Below are positions 23,799 through 32,814 of a stretch of 64,000 nucleotides of DNA, piece after piece (position 1 is the first letter of the stretch; every line of letters starts with the position of its first letter). The DNA is from Glycomyces lechevalierae (lineage in GTDB: Bacteria > Actinomycetota > Actinomycetes > Mycobacteriales > Micromonosporaceae). The translations under genes were made by a program, and so were the position numbers. The stretch is from positions 349,183-413,182 of the forward strand of contig NZ_JAPZVQ010000001.1 of assembly GCF_027622945.1 (NCBI RefSeq). The letters are read 5' to 3'. The notes under the pieces were generated by a model. That model saw only the letters and a list, made by a program, of their open reading frames with translations, was not told the DNA's origin and ran no database searches.

Positions 23799-26068
23799 GC
23801 GAGCGGTTCACCGTCCGCGTCGGCGCCGCTGGCGCCGACGCGGCCCCCGACCTGTGGGGCCTGTTCATCGAGGACCTGAACGATGCCCTCGACGGCGGAC
23901 TCAACGCCGAGTCGGTCCGCAACGGCGACTTCGAGTTCGACGAGTCCGACCGGGAGGGCTGGAACGCTCTGACCGGTTGGAGCGTCGTCGGTGAGGTCGA
24001 GGTGCGCCGGGAGGACCCGGTGCACGCGAACAACGCGCATCACGTGCGCGTCACCGGCCCGGCCGTGCTCGCGAATGAGGGCTGGGACGGCGTCGGCGTC
24101 GCCGAGGGCGGCCGGTACCGGCTCGCGTGCTTCGTTCGCGCGCAAGGAGAGCCGGTGCGGATCGAGGCCGAGGTGGGCGAGGGGCTCGCGCGGGCCGCGT
24201 TCGTGGCGGACCCGGGCGGCTGGCAGCGGGTGGAGGTGGACTTCACCGCCGTCGCGACCGGGCGCGGCGAGCTGCGGCTCGCGGTGCCCGCTGGCGCGGT
24301 GGTGGACCTCGACTGCGTCTCGGTGCGGCCCATCGGGTCCGACGGCGAGCCGCTGACCTTCCGTCCCGATCTGCTGCAGGCGCTGCAGGATTTGAAGCCG
24401 AGCTTCATCCGCTTCCCTGGTGGGTGCGTGGCGCACGGGCTCGGCCTTGAGAACCTGTACCACTGGAAGCGCACGATCGGGCCGCGCCACGAGCGCGAGC
24501 AGATCCGCAACCTGTGGGGATACCACCAGTCGCGACAGATCGGGTACATGGAGTACTTCGAGCTGTGCGAGGCCACGGGCGCGACGCCGATCCCGATCGT
24601 CGCGGCGGGCGTGTGCTGCCAGAACACGCCGGGCGGCGGCGCCCCGATCCCCGAGTCCGAGATGGACGCGTACGTGCAGGACGTGCTCGACCTGGTCGAG
24701 TTCGCCAACGGCGACACCGAGACGCCTTGGGGTGCAAGACGGGCCGAGCTCGGGCACCCCGAGCCGTTCGGCCTCCGCTACCTCGGCGTGGGCAACGAGG
24801 ACCAGATCACCGACGCGTTCCGAGACCGGTACGCGCGCATCGAGGACGCCCTCGTCGCCGCGCACCCGGAGATCGCGGTCATCGGCACGAGCGGCCCCCA
24901 GCCGGCCGGGCCCGACTACGAGGCCGGGTGGGCGTACGTGCGCGAGCGCGGCACGCCGATCGTGGACGAGCACGGCTACCAGATCCCGCGCTGGTTCCAC
25001 CAGAACATCGACCGGTACCAGGCGTACGACCCGGCCGAGGCGAAGGTCTACATCGGCGAGTACGCGGCCCGGTCGAACAAGATCCGCTCGGCGCTGGCCG
25101 AGGCGGCGTACATGATCGGGCTCGAACGCCGCCCCGAGGTGGTGCGCCTGGCCTCGTACGCGCCGCTGCTGGCGCGCATGGGGCACACGCAGTGGGAGCC
25201 GGACCTCATCTACTTCACCGCCGACGAGGTGCGCCCGAGCGCCTCGTATTTCGTGCAGCGCGGGTTCGCCGAGGAGCGCGGCGAGCGCGTCCACGCGGTC
25301 GAACTCGAAGGGGTGCAGGCCGTTCCGGTGGCGCTGCCGCGCGCGGGCACGGCGCTGCTGCGGTCGCGCGGGGCGACGGTGGCGTTCACTGATGTGGTCC
25401 TCGACGGCAACCGGATGCCCGAGGTGGTCACCGGGCCGGAGGGCGAGGGCGTGCTCCTCGGCCCGATCGACCCGGCCGCCGCCGAGCTGTCGTTCACGGC
25501 CGAGCGCCGGGACGGCGAGGAGGGCTTCGTGGTGCGGCTGGGACCCGAAGCGCCCCAGAGCTTCCTGGAGCTGCAGATCGGGGCCTGGCAGAACAAGTCG
25601 ACCTCGGTGACCCGCAGCGACGACGGCATCGGCGAGAACGACCACGGGCCGCTGCCGTGGCGCGGCGTGCGCACCGGCGAGCCGCTGAAGATCCGCGTGA
25701 AGCTCGACGGGCCGCGCGTGCGCGTATGGGTCGACGACGAGCTGCGGCACGACTACGAGCAGGACCTGCGGCCCGAGCAGCGGGTCGTCGCCGGGGCGCT
25801 CTCGCGCGCGGGCGAGCGCGGCACCGAGTACGTGGTGCGGCTGGTCAACGCCACGGACACGGCGCGGACGGCGGCGATCGAGCTGCCGGAGGCAGGCCCG
25901 GTCGCGGCGTCGATGACGCTCATGTCGGGTGCCGGGCCCGACGCGGGCGTGCCGGGCGAGGCCTCGCCCGCGACCCTTGTGGACGTGACCGCGAAGGGCG
26001 ATGACGGCATCGACCTGGATCTTCCTCCGTGGTCCTTCGCGACGGGCGTCATCCGCACCGGCGGTTGA
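23795..26068 (+). CDS. Large GH51 arabinofuranosidase with inserted CBM4-like and C-terminal lectin-like domains
   Basis: 757 residues. GH51-like N-terminal strands ([20 protein letters not shown]) are interrupted at about 45-180 by a carbohydrate-binding CBM4/9-type domain. The catalytic barrel follows: acid/base E335 in YLGVGNEDQ and nucleophile E422 in [10 protein letters not shown]-terminal beta-sandwich has a LamG-like stretch at about 565-650. The large form resembles plant and Bifidobacterium-type GH51 enzymes. No signal peptide is visible, so it probably works in the cytoplasm beside AbfA. The GTG start overlaps the AbfA stop codon. Confidence 0.9.
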   Translation: MSERFTVRVGAAGADAAPDLWGLFIEDLNDALDGGLNAESVRNGDFEFDESDREGWNALTGWSVVGEVEVRREDPVHANNAHHVRVTGPAVLANEGWDGVGVAEGGRYRLACFVRAQGEPVRIEAEVGEGLARAAFVADPGGWQRVEVDFTAVATGRGELRLAVPAGAVVDLDCVSVRPIGSDGEPLTFRPDLLQALQDLKPSFIRFPGGCVAHGLGLENLYHWKRTIGPRHEREQIRNLWGYHQSRQIGYMEYFELCEATGATPIPIVAAGVCCQNTPGGGAPIPESEMDAYVQDVLDLVEFANGDTETPWGARRAELGHPEPFGLRYLGVGNEDQITDAFRDRYARIEDALVAAHPEIAVIGTSGPQPAGPDYEAGWAYVRERGTPIVDEHGYQIPRWFHQNIDRYQAYDPAEAKVYIGEYAARSNKIRSALAEAAYMIGLERRPEVVRLASYAPLLARMGHTQWEPDLIYFTADEVRPSASYFVQRGFAEERGERVHAVELEGVQAVPVALPRAGTALLRSRGATVAFTDVVLDGNRMPEVVTGPEGEGVLLGPIDPAAAELSFTAERRDGEEGFVVRLGPEAPQSFLELQIGAWQNKSTSVTRSDDGIGENDHGPLPWRGVRTGEPLKIRVKLDGPRVRVWVDDELRHDYEQDLRPEQRVVAGALSRAGERGTEYVVRLVNATDTARTAAIELPEAGPVAASMTLMSGAGPDAGVPGEASPATLVDVTAKGDDGIDLDLPPWSFATGVIRTGG

Positions 26069-26140
26069 AGTACACGCAGTGGAATGACCGCCCGTCGGAT
26101 GATGGGAGGATGGTCGGCAGATGGAGAGGCGGTAACTGAC

Positions 26141-27136
26141 ATGGTGACGATGAGCGACGTGGCGCGGCTGGCCGGGGTGTCGAAGATGACGGTATCCAAT
26201 GTGGTCAACAACCGGCCCGGGGTGAGCGACCCCGTGCGCCGGCGCGTGCTCGAAGCCGTCCAGCAGTCCGGTTACCGCCTCAACGTCAACGCCCGCACGC
26301 TGAAGGCCGGGCGCACCGGGGTGATCGGCCTCGCGGTGCCCGGCATCGACCAGCCGTACTTCGGGACGCTGAGCGTGAACGTGATCCAGGCGGCCCGCGC
26401 CAAGGGCTTCCACGTGGCCGTCGAGCAGACCGACGCGGCGGAGGAGGGCGAGGCGAACGCGATCGCCCAGTCGCACCGGCTGCAGTTCGACGGGCTCATC
26501 ATCAGCGCCGTGATCCTGGACCCGCGAGAGCAGGCGCACACCTGGGCGGACTTCCCGATCGTGATGCTCGGCGAGCGCGACTTCGGGCACACGATCGACC
26601 ACGTGGGCATGGACAACGAGGCCGGTTCGCGCGCGGCCACCGAGCACCTCATCGAGCGCGGCTGCACGCGGATCGCGAACGTCACCGGCTGGAGTCTCGA
26701 AGGCGTGCACGTGGGTTCGCGCCGCTATCACGGCTACAAGGAAGCGCTGAAGGCCGCGGGGATCCCGGTGGACCCGGCGCTGGTGTGCTTGTCCGGCATG
26801 GGTTTGGAGACCGGTCGCCGCGCCGTGCACGACCTGCACGAGGCGGGCGTCGAGTTCGACGGCGTCGTCGCGGTCACGGACACGGTGGCCCAGGGGGTGC
26901 TGCGGGGCCTGGCCGACCTGGGTCTGCGCTGCCCCGAGGACGTGCGCGTGGTCGGCTTCGACGACATCACGGTGGCAGAGTTCATGACACCCTCGCTGTC
27001 CACGATCAACCCCGGTCACCGCTGGATGGCCGAGAAGGCCGTGGAGCTCATCGTCGCGCGCCTCGAGGACCCGAAGCGCCCGCCGGAGGACTACACGGCG
27101 CCGTTCGAGCTCAAGATCCGCGAGTCCACTCGCTGA
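26141..27136 (+). CDS. LacI-family regulator
   Basis: A 331-residue regulator. The DNA-binding domain (TMSDVARLAGVSKMTVSNVVNN) begins at residue 3 and the hinge helix lies near residue 55. The rest is a periplasmic-binding-protein-like sensor (VIGLAVPGIDQPYFGTL). The ATG at 26141 has GAGAGGCGG upstream and gives the normal LacI start. It is last in the GH51-GH51-LacI operon and probably represses it, with arabinose or an arabino-oligosaccharide as inducer; the inducer is inferred. Confidence 0.9.
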   Translation: MVTMSDVARLAGVSKMTVSNVVNNRPGVSDPVRRRVLEAVQQSGYRLNVNARTLKAGRTGVIGLAVPGIDQPYFGTLSVNVIQAARAKGFHVAVEQTDAAEEGEANAIAQSHRLQFDGLIISAVILDPREQAHTWADFPIVMLGERDFGHTIDHVGMDNEAGSRAATEHLIERGCTRIANVTGWSLEGVHVGSRRYHGYKEALKAAGIPVDPALVCLSGMGLETGRRAVHDLHEAGVEFDGVVAVTDTVAQGVLRGLADLGLRCPEDVRVVGFDDITVAEFMTPSLSTINPGHRWMAEKAVELIVARLEDPKRPPEDYTAPFELKIRESTR

Positions 27137-27144
27137 AGCGGAAG

Positions 27145-27171
27145 CGGCCCCGGCGCATCGCGCCGGGGCCG
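27145..27171. terminator. Hairpin between convergent LacI and cellulase genes
   Basis: CGGCCCCGGCGC and its exact complement with an ATC loop, 8 bp after the LacI stop codon and 14 bp before the end of the convergent cellulase gene, followed by GTTCC. Confidence 0.8.
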
Positions 27172-27185
27172 TTCCCTCATTCAGG

Positions 27186-29255
27186 TCAGGTGAGCGAGCC
27201 GGTGACGTTGCCGCCGGATTCGGTCACGTAGTAGGTCACGGTCTTGCCGCTCCAGAAGTGGAACGTCAAGGTCACCTTCTGGCCGTCGTTCACGTCGGTC
27301 CAGAACGCCTGCGGGAGGCTGATCGTGCCGGCCGTGTAGTCCGGGCTGAAGGCGCGCGCGAACTCCTTGTAGGGGGTCCAGTTCTGCGGGCCGGCGGGCG
27401 TGCCGTCCGCGTACTTCGCCTCCATGGTCGCCAACTGGTCGCCCTTGAACTGGGTGGGGATCGCGAACGATCCGGTCGTTCCCGACGCGGCCGACATCGT
27501 CGGCTGGTCGTAGGAGATGACGCTGATCCGCCACGGCGCCCCCTGCGAGAACACCGCGCTCAGGTTGGCCTTGACCCCGTAGTTGCGATCGCCCAGGAGG
27601 CTGGTGAGCCTGCTCGCCTTGATCGTGAGGGTGGTGCCCGAGATCGTGTAATCGGTGCCCTGCACCAGGTTCTGGGTGCCGAGGCGCAGCGCCTGGAACG
27701 TGGTGCCGTTCGGGTTCAGCGTCAGCGACACGTCCGAGACCGTGCCGGACTTCGCCACGTACACCTGGTCCGTGGAGGCGGTGCCCGAGCGGGTGGTCCA
27801 GCTGGCCTTCATCATGTTGAAGAGCTCCGGGTCCTTCCAGGTGAAGCCGGTCCGGTCGAAGTGCTGGCCGTTGTCCCACAGCTGGAGCGTGAGGCCCTTC
27901 TGCCGCGCGTAGTAGCCCATGTACTCGAAGAACTTCAGCTTCTCGCCCTGCTCGACCGTGCCGGTGTGGGCGTCGAAGCCCAGGAGGCCCCACTCGCCGA
28001 CGATGACCGGGATGCCGTTCGCGACGAACTCGTTGTAGGCGCGGTCGAAGTAGCCCTCGAGGTCGGCCTGCACCTCCGCGTTGAACTTGGTGTAGCCGGC
28101 GACGTTCACGCTGAACGGCCAGAAGCCGTAGTAGTGGATGGTCGCGGCGATGTTGTCGTCGTTCAGGGCCGCGATGGTGTCGCTGAGCGCGTCGAGGCGG
28201 CCCTGCTCGGCGTTGGTGTGCAGGGTCGGCAGGACCAGGACGCGGGTGGCGTTGTTCCCGCCGGTGCCGCGCACGATCTCGTGGAACGAGGTGTTGAGGT
28301 CGTCCAGGAGGGCGTAGGCGGTCGCGTCGTCCACATTGTTGAACTGCGGCTCGTTGATGCTCTCGAACAGGAGCTCCTGCGGCGCGTCCCGGAAGCGGGT
28401 CGCCAGCGCGTTCCAGATCGCCTCGTAGCGGTCCTCGACCACCGTGCGGTTGGTGTTCATGTCCGCCGCCCAGATCCACGAGTCGTGGTGGATGTTGATG
28501 AGGACGTACAGGTCCGCGTCGAGGGCCCAGTTCACGACCTCCTCGACCCGGTCGAGGTAGGCGGTCTCGACGGCGTAGGGCGCCGTCTTGGACTGGTGGT
28601 TGTCCCAGGTGACGGGGATGCGGATGCTCTTGTAGCCCTGGGCGGCCACGTTCTGGATGAGCGACTGGGTGATGCGCGGGTTGCCCCAGGCGGTCTCGTC
28701 GGCGCCCACGGCGTCGAGGGAGTTGCCGAGGTTCCAGCCCGGCTGCATGGCCGCGACGGTCTCCATGGCGCTGGCCCCGCCGGTGGGCGGCGGCGTCGTG
28801 GTGGGCGGGTTGCTCGTGGGGGTGCCGGTCGAGCCGTCGCAGAGGACGCCGTTGAGCTTGAACTGGGTCGGCAGGCCGTTGGTGCCGGACCAGGAGCCGT
28901 TGAAGCCGAAGGAGACCGAGCCGTTGGTGGCGATCGCGGCGTTGTAGTCCACGTTCTTCGCGGTGTAGGTGTCACCGGAGTTGGTGGTGGTCGCGCCCCA
29001 CGCCTGGGTGACGCGCTGGCCGTTGGGGAAGGTCCAGACCAGGTTCCAGCTGTTCACGGCCTGGCCGAGGTTGGTGATCGCGACGTTGCCGGTGAAGCCG
29101 CCGGGCCATTGGTTGGCGACCTTGTACTCCACTTTGCAGCCTTCGGCCGCGTAGGCGACCGAGGGCACGAGTATGCCGAGACCGGCCGCCATGGTGGCGA
29201 CCGCCATCACCACCAGGGTGATCCATCTGCGGGTACGTCGATTGAGGCCTTGCAT
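27186..29255 (-). CDS. Secreted GH5 cellulase with N-terminal CBM2 and C-terminal Ig-like/CBM46-type modules
   Basis: 689 residues. A signal peptide (1-37) is followed by CBM2 (about 38-140, bounded by C40 and C139) and a Thr/Pro linker (141-160). The GH5 barrel (about 163-490) opens with GWNLGNSLDAVG; the acid/base is E302 in FESINEPQF and the nucleophile E421 in VGEWGLL. A CBM_X2-type Ig-like domain and a beta-rich C-terminal module follow, as in GH5_4 xyloglucanase/endoglucanases. AAGGAG precedes the ATG. It is secreted and cuts beta-1,4-glucan or xyloglucan. It has its own promoter, divergent from the pectate lyase. Confidence 0.93.
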   Translation of the reverse strand: MQGLNRRTRRWITLVVMAVATMAAGLGILVPSVAYAAEGCKVEYKVANQWPGGFTGNVAITNLGQAVNSWNLVWTFPNGQRVTQAWGATTTNSGDTYTAKNVDYNAAIATNGSVSFGFNGSWSGTNGLPTQFKLNGVLCDGSTGTPTSNPPTTTPPPTGGASAMETVAAMQPGWNLGNSLDAVGADETAWGNPRITQSLIQNVAAQGYKSIRIPVTWDNHQSKTAPYAVETAYLDRVEEVVNWALDADLYVLINIHHDSWIWAADMNTNRTVVEDRYEAIWNALATRFRDAPQELLFESINEPQFNNVDDATAYALLDDLNTSFHEIVRGTGGNNATRVLVLPTLHTNAEQGRLDALSDTIAALNDDNIAATIHYYGFWPFSVNVAGYTKFNAEVQADLEGYFDRAYNEFVANGIPVIVGEWGLLGFDAHTGTVEQGEKLKFFEYMGYYARQKGLTLQLWDNGQHFDRTGFTWKDPELFNMMKASWTTRSGTASTDQVYVAKSGTVSDVSLTLNPNGTTFQALRLGTQNLVQGTDYTISGTTLTIKASRLTSLLGDRNYGVKANLSAVFSQGAPWRISVISYDQPTMSAASGTTGSFAIPTQFKGDQLATMEAKYADGTPAGPQNWTPYKEFARAFSPDYTAGTISLPQAFWTDVNDGQKVTLTFHFWSGKTVTYYVTESGGNVTGSLT

Positions 29256-29316
29256 GGCGCTCCTTAAGTCCGCGTTGACTTGCCGGGGGTCGAACGAGGA
29301 AGCGAATCGATACTCC

Positions 29317-29345
29317 TCGATACAAGAATAAGTTTATCGACGCAA
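29317..29345 (-). promoter_or_regulatory. Promoter of CBM2-GH5 cellulase with CGATA half-sites
   Basis: On the minus strand, TTGCGT (29345-29340), a 17-bp spacer and TATCGA (29322-29317). TCGATA copies at 29307 and 29317 and the inverse TATCGA at 29335 surround the start site and share their CGATA half with the palindrome before the GH51 operon. Confidence 0.5.
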
Positions 29346-29367
29346 CTTTGACAAGCGCTCCCGCGAA

Positions 29368-29382
29368 CCGGTTTCAAACCGG
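29368..29382. promoter_or_regulatory. Palindrome CCGGTTT-C-AAACCGG
   Basis: A perfect 7-bp inverted repeat around a single C in the space between the cellulase and pectate lyase genes. The AACCGG arms also occur in the palindrome at 29456, so one regulator may bind both. Confidence 0.45.
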
Positions 29383-29421
29383 ACCGCTCCGAAGAGGACG
29401 GGGGTTGTCCGATTTGCACCC

Positions 29422-29450
29422 TTGACAGCGGAAAGCCTTTTCCTTACGCT
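29422..29450 (+). promoter_or_regulatory. Promoter of PL9 pectate lyase
   Basis: A consensus TTGACA (29422-29427), a 17-bp spacer and TACGCT (29445-29450). Transcription should begin near 29457, giving a leader of about 93 nt. Confidence 0.7.
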
Positions 29451-29455
29451 CGTGG

Positions 29456-29481
29456 CAACCGGTTGATTGAAACATTTCAAT
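29456..29481. promoter_or_regulatory. Two stacked palindromes at the PL9 transcription start
   Basis: CAACCGGTTG (29456-29465) directly abuts ATTGAAACATTTCAAT (29466-29481); both are perfect inverted repeats. They cover the predicted start site. A central CG, as in the first, is usual for LacI-type operators; ATTGAAA...TTTCAAT resembles IclR/KdgR-type pectin-regulon boxes. Confidence 0.6.
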
Positions 29482-29549
29482 GTGTTCATCGGTCGGCACC
29501 CTGGGGCCCTCGCCTCCAGTGCGACAACGAAGTTGCGAAGGGAAGCAAC

Positions 29550-31151
29550 ATGTCTCGTCGAAGAAGCGTGCGCACCGCGCTCGTGGCCGGTTTCGCCGGC
29601 ATCATCGCCACCGCGGCCACCCTGGTCGCGATGCACTCCGCCTCCGCCGCGCCCATACGGTACGAGGCCGAGACCTCGCCCGCCACGTGCTCCGGCACCA
29701 TCGACTCCAACAACGCCGGGTTCTCCGGCACCGGTTTCTGCAACACTCCCAACGCCGTCGGCGCGACGGCCCAGTTCACGGTGAACGCCGCCAGCGCGGG
29801 CACCGCCACCCTTGGCATCCGGTACGCCAACGGCACCACCGCCACCCGCCCCGCCGACATCACCGTCAACGGCTCGGTCGCCCAGTCCGCCAGTGCCTTC
29901 GGCGGCACGGGCGCGTGGACCACTTGGTCCACGAAGACCCTGACCGTGCCGGTGAACGCCGGCAGCAACACGATCCGTCTGACCTCCACCAGCGCTGACG
30001 GCCTCGCCAACATCGACTACCTGGACTTCGAGATCACCGGCGGCGGCACCACGACCCCGCCGCCGACCGGCAACGCGATCTACGTCGCGCCGGGCGGCTC
30101 GGACTCGGCCGCGGGCACCGAGGCGGCCCCGACCACCCTGGCCTCGGCGCTGAGCCGGGTGAACGCGGGCGGCACCATCTACATGCGGGGCGGCACCTAC
30201 AACTACTCCTCGACGATCGTCATCGACCAGGACAGCGGCTCCTCGAGCGCCCGCACGACGCTCGCGGCGTACCCGGGCGAGAAGCCGGTGCTGAACTTCT
30301 CGGCGCAGGCCGAGGCCTCGGCGAACCGCGGCCTGGCGCTGTACGCGAACTACTGGCACCTCAAGGGGCTCATCGTGGAGCGGGCCGGTGACAACGGCAT
30401 CTTCGTGAGCGGCAGCAACAACATCATCGAGCGCACGATCACGCGCTACAACCGCGACTCGGGCCTGCAGCTCTCGCGCCAGTCCTCGACGAGCACGACG
30501 GCGTCGTGGCCGGCGAACAACCTGATCATCAGCGCCGAGTCGCACGACAACGCGGACGCCGACGGCGAGGACGCGGACGGCTTCGCCGCGAAGCTCACGG
30601 TGGGCTCGGGCAACGTGTTCCGGTACGCGGTGGCGCACAACAACGCCGACGACGGCTGGGACCTGTACACCTACTCCGACTACGACCCGATCGGGACGGT
30701 GCGGATCGAGGACTCGCTGTCGTACCGCAACGGCACCCTCTCCAACGGCACGGTCTTCTCCAACGGCGACCGCAACGGCTACAAGCTGGGCGGCGAGAGC
30801 GTGCCGATCAACCACACGGTGCTGCGGAGCATCGCGTTCGACAACGGCCAGCACGGGTTCACGTACAACTCGAACCCCGGCTCGATGACGATCTCGAACA
30901 ACCTGAGCATCGACAGCGAGGAGCGGAACTTCCAGTTCAGCGCGGGCTCGCACGTGTTCCGCAACAACACCTCGTGCTTCTTCAGCGGCGGCACGAACGA
31001 CAGCGTCTCGGGCAACGCGGACAGCTCGAACCAGTTCTGGTCGGGCTCGAACGGTTCGCGCTGCGCGAACTACTCGGGCGCGCTGGGCTGGTCCTTCGAC
31101 TCGACCGGGAAGCTCGTGGTGACCTTGGGCGGCAGGATGGTGACGCTCTGA
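29550..31151 (+). CDS. Secreted PL9 pectate lyase with N-terminal CBM35
   Basis: 533 residues. A signal peptide (1-33) is followed by a CBM35-type module (about 35-164, starting IRYEAETSPATCSG) and a short Thr/Pro linker. The right-handed parallel beta-helix of family PL9 runs from residue 175 to the end. The DADGEDADGFAAKL segment with its Asp cluster is the calcium-binding and catalytic region of PL9, and GNVFRYAVAHNNADDGWDLYTY follows as in the family. It cleaves de-esterified pectate or rhamnogalacturonan by beta-elimination outside the cell. The start with GGGAAGC upstream is preferred over earlier in-frame codons lying in the leader. Confidence 0.92.
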   Translation: MSRRRSVRTALVAGFAGIIATAATLVAMHSASAAPIRYEAETSPATCSGTIDSNNAGFSGTGFCNTPNAVGATAQFTVNAASAGTATLGIRYANGTTATRPADITVNGSVAQSASAFGGTGAWTTWSTKTLTVPVNAGSNTIRLTSTSADGLANIDYLDFEITGGGTTTPPPTGNAIYVAPGGSDSAAGTEAAPTTLASALSRVNAGGTIYMRGGTYNYSSTIVIDQDSGSSSARTTLAAYPGEKPVLNFSAQAEASANRGLALYANYWHLKGLIVERAGDNGIFVSGSNNIIERTITRYNRDSGLQLSRQSSTSTTASWPANNLIISAESHDNADADGEDADGFAAKLTVGSGNVFRYAVAHNNADDGWDLYTYSDYDPIGTVRIEDSLSYRNGTLSNGTVFSNGDRNGYKLGGESVPINHTVLRSIAFDNGQHGFTYNSNPGSMTISNNLSIDSEERNFQFSAGSHVFRNNTSCFFSGGTNDSVSGNADSSNQFWSGSNGSRCANYSGALGWSFDSTGKLVVTLGGRMVTL

Positions 31152-31167
31152 CCTGACCGTCACGCAG

Positions 31168-31197
31168 CGGCGGCCCGTCCTTCCGGACGGGCCGCCG
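31168..31197. terminator. Hairpin between convergent PL9 and TetR genes
   Basis: CGGCGGCCCGTCC and its exact complement with a TTCC loop, 16 bp after the PL9 stop codon and 9 bp before the end of the convergent TetR gene. Confidence 0.85.
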
Positions 31198-31206
31198 TTC
31201 GCCGTC

Positions 31207-31785
31207 TCAGGGGCGGGGCCCCATGCCGGCGAAGAGCGCTTCGACGAGGCCGTCCACGAACTCGTAGGTGACGGGCTCCTGGGTGATGAGGAAGCGGTAG
31301 TAGACGGGGCCGGCCAGCATCGCCTGGGCGAGTGACGAATCGAAGTCGGGGGCGATCTGGCCGGTGGCCTTGGCGCGCTCGATGCGGGCGACCGAGCGGG
31401 CTTCGAGGGGGCCGAAGAAGCGCTCGTTGAGGCTGGCGGCGACGACCGGGTCGTGCTGGATCTCGCCGGCGAGGGCCTGGAAGAGCGCGCCCCAGGGCTC
31501 GCCGGCCATGAGGTCCACCGTGGCGTGGAGGCGCTGCCGGAGGTCGGCTTTGACGTCGTCGGTCTCGGGGAGGTCGGCGGCCGGTTCCAGCGTGCTCAGC
31601 AGCGAGTCGTGGAAGAGCATGCCCTTGGAGGGCCAGCGGCGGTAGATCGTGTGCTTGCCGACGCCGGCGCGGGCGGCGACCGCTTCGATGCTGAGTTTGG
31701 CGTAGCCGATCTCTTGGGCCACTTCGATGGTGGCGCGCATGATGGCGTCGGTGCGGTCGGCGGAACGGGTGCGATGCGCGGTCAT
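31207..31785 (-). CDS. TetR-family regulator
   Basis: A 192-residue regulator with the helix-turn-helix LSIEAVAARAGVGKHTIYRRWPSK at residues about 32-55 and a TetR_C_11-like ligand domain. The ATG at 31785 is chosen because an earlier in-frame codon at 31809 lies in the operator. It is divergent from an SDR gene; two identical 19-bp palindromes bracket the SDR promoter, one of them just upstream of this gene. Confidence 0.9.
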   Translation of the reverse strand: MTAHRTRSADRTDAIMRATIEVAQEIGYAKLSIEAVAARAGVGKHTIYRRWPSKGMLFHDSLLSTLEPAADLPETDDVKADLRQRLHATVDLMAGEPWGALFQALAGEIQHDPVVAASLNERFFGPLEARSVARIERAKATGQIAPDFDSSLAQAMLAGPVYYRFLITQEPVTYEFVDGLVEALFAGMGPRP

Positions 31786-31797
31786 GTGACCATCATA

Positions 31798-31816
31798 ACG
31801 GCACGGCACGTGCCGT
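31798..31816. promoter_or_regulatory. TetR operator 1 (ACGGCAC-N5-GTGCCGT)
   Basis: ACGGCAC-N5-GTGCCGT, perfect arms. It ends one base before the -35 box of the SDR promoter and lies 12 bp upstream of the TetR start codon. An overlapping 16-bp perfect palindrome (CACGGCACGTGCCGTG, 31802-31817) is part of the same site. Confidence 0.75.
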
Positions 31817-31817
31817 G

Positions 31818-31846
31818 TTGACAGAACCCGGGGGCGGGTGCATACT
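31818..31846 (+). promoter_or_regulatory. Promoter of SDR gene
   Basis: A consensus TTGACA (31818-31823), a 17-bp spacer and CATACT (31841-31846). It is flanked by two copies of the TetR site. Confidence 0.7.
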
Positions 31847-31855
31847 GATTCCAGA

Positions 31856-31874
31856 ACGGCACGAACCGTGCCGT
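31856..31874. promoter_or_regulatory. TetR operator 2 (ACGGCAC-N5-GTGCCGT)
   Basis: The same 19-bp inverted repeat as at 31798, 58 bp away, just after the predicted transcription start of the SDR gene. Confidence 0.75.
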
Positions 31875-31923
31875 GCCGATCCTGCCGGATCGGTCACCCC
31901 CGCAAGGCGGAAAGAAGGACATC

Positions 31924-32754
31924 ATGAGCAAGGTCTGGTTCGTCACCGGTTCGTCCCGCGGCCTCGGACGCGAATTCGTCGAGGCCGCCCTCCTCCGCGG
32001 CGACCGCGTCGCCGCCACCGCCCGCGGCTCCAAGGGCTTCGCCGACCTGATCGACGCGTACGGCGACGCGGTGCTCCCTCTCGAGATGGACGTGACGGAC
32101 AAGGACGCCGTCTTCGCCGCCGTCGCACGGGCGAAGGAGCACTTCGGACGGATCGACGTGGTCGTCAACAACGCCGGCTACGCCATGATCGGCGCGGTGG
32201 AGGAACTGAGCGAGCAGGAGCTGCGCGACCAGGTGGAGACCAACGTCTTCGGCGCGGTCTGGGTGCTCCAGGCGGTCCTCCCCCACCTGCGCGAGCAGGG
32301 CGGCGGGCACATCTTCCAGCTCTCCTCGGCCGCGGGCCTCATCGCCGTGCCGCTCGGCGGCGCGTACAACCTCTCCAAGTGGGCCCTCGAAGGCCTCAAC
32401 GAGGCGCTGGCCCAGGAGGTGGCCGAGTTCGGCATCAAGGTCACGATCATCGAGCCCGGCGGGTACGCGACCCGGGACGGCAAGAACCCCGACCCGATGA
32501 ACAACGGCCACATGGCCGAGCGCCACCCGGCCTACGACGGCCTGCGCGAGCGGCTGTCGAAGTTCGCCGTCGGCCAGCCCGCCGGGAACCCGGCCGCGGC
32601 GGCCGCGGCGCTGCTCAAGCTCGCGGACATGGACGAGCCGCCCGTGCGCATCCTCTTCGGCACCGGGTTCTACCCGATGATCCAGAAGGCGTACGCCGCG
32701 CGGCTGCAGACCTGGGAGGACTGGCAGGGGCTCTCGCTGGAGGCCCAGGGCTGA
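31924..32754 (+). CDS. SDR-family oxidoreductase
   Basis: A 276-residue classical short-chain dehydrogenase: WFVTGSSRGLGREF (residues 4-17), NNAGYA, the catalytic Ser in LSSAAG and YNLSK for the Tyr/Lys pair. The WFVTGSSRG start is typical of the group near retinol/17-beta-hydroxysteroid dehydrogenases. AAGGA precedes the ATG at 31924. It is controlled by the divergent TetR through paired operators, so it is probably induced by its own substrate, a ketone, alcohol or quinone not known here. Confidence 0.9.
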   Translation: MSKVWFVTGSSRGLGREFVEAALLRGDRVAATARGSKGFADLIDAYGDAVLPLEMDVTDKDAVFAAVARAKEHFGRIDVVVNNAGYAMIGAVEELSEQELRDQVETNVFGAVWVLQAVLPHLREQGGGHIFQLSSAAGLIAVPLGGAYNLSKWALEGLNEALAQEVAEFGIKVTIIEPGGYATRDGKNPDPMNNGHMAERHPAYDGLRERLSKFAVGQPAGNPAAAAAALLKLADMDEPPVRILFGTGFYPMIQKAYAARLQTWEDWQGLSLEAQG

Positions 32755-32763
32755 GACGCGGAC

Positions 32764-32794
32764 GGCGGCCCGTCCGGTTTCCGGGCGGGCCGCC
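32764..32794. terminator. Hairpin between convergent SDR and VOC genes
   Basis: GGCGGCCCGTCCGG pairs with CCGGGCGGGCCGCC (one G-T pair) across a TTT loop, 9 bp after the SDR stop codon. Confidence 0.8.
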
Positions 32795-32814
32795 TTCGCG
32801 TGCCGTGGGCGGGC

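Noticed and set aside
23408-27019. Long minus-strand frame opposite the two GH51 genes and LacI
   Set aside because: Shadow frame; the plus-strand frames contain GH51 catalytic and LacI DNA-binding motifs.
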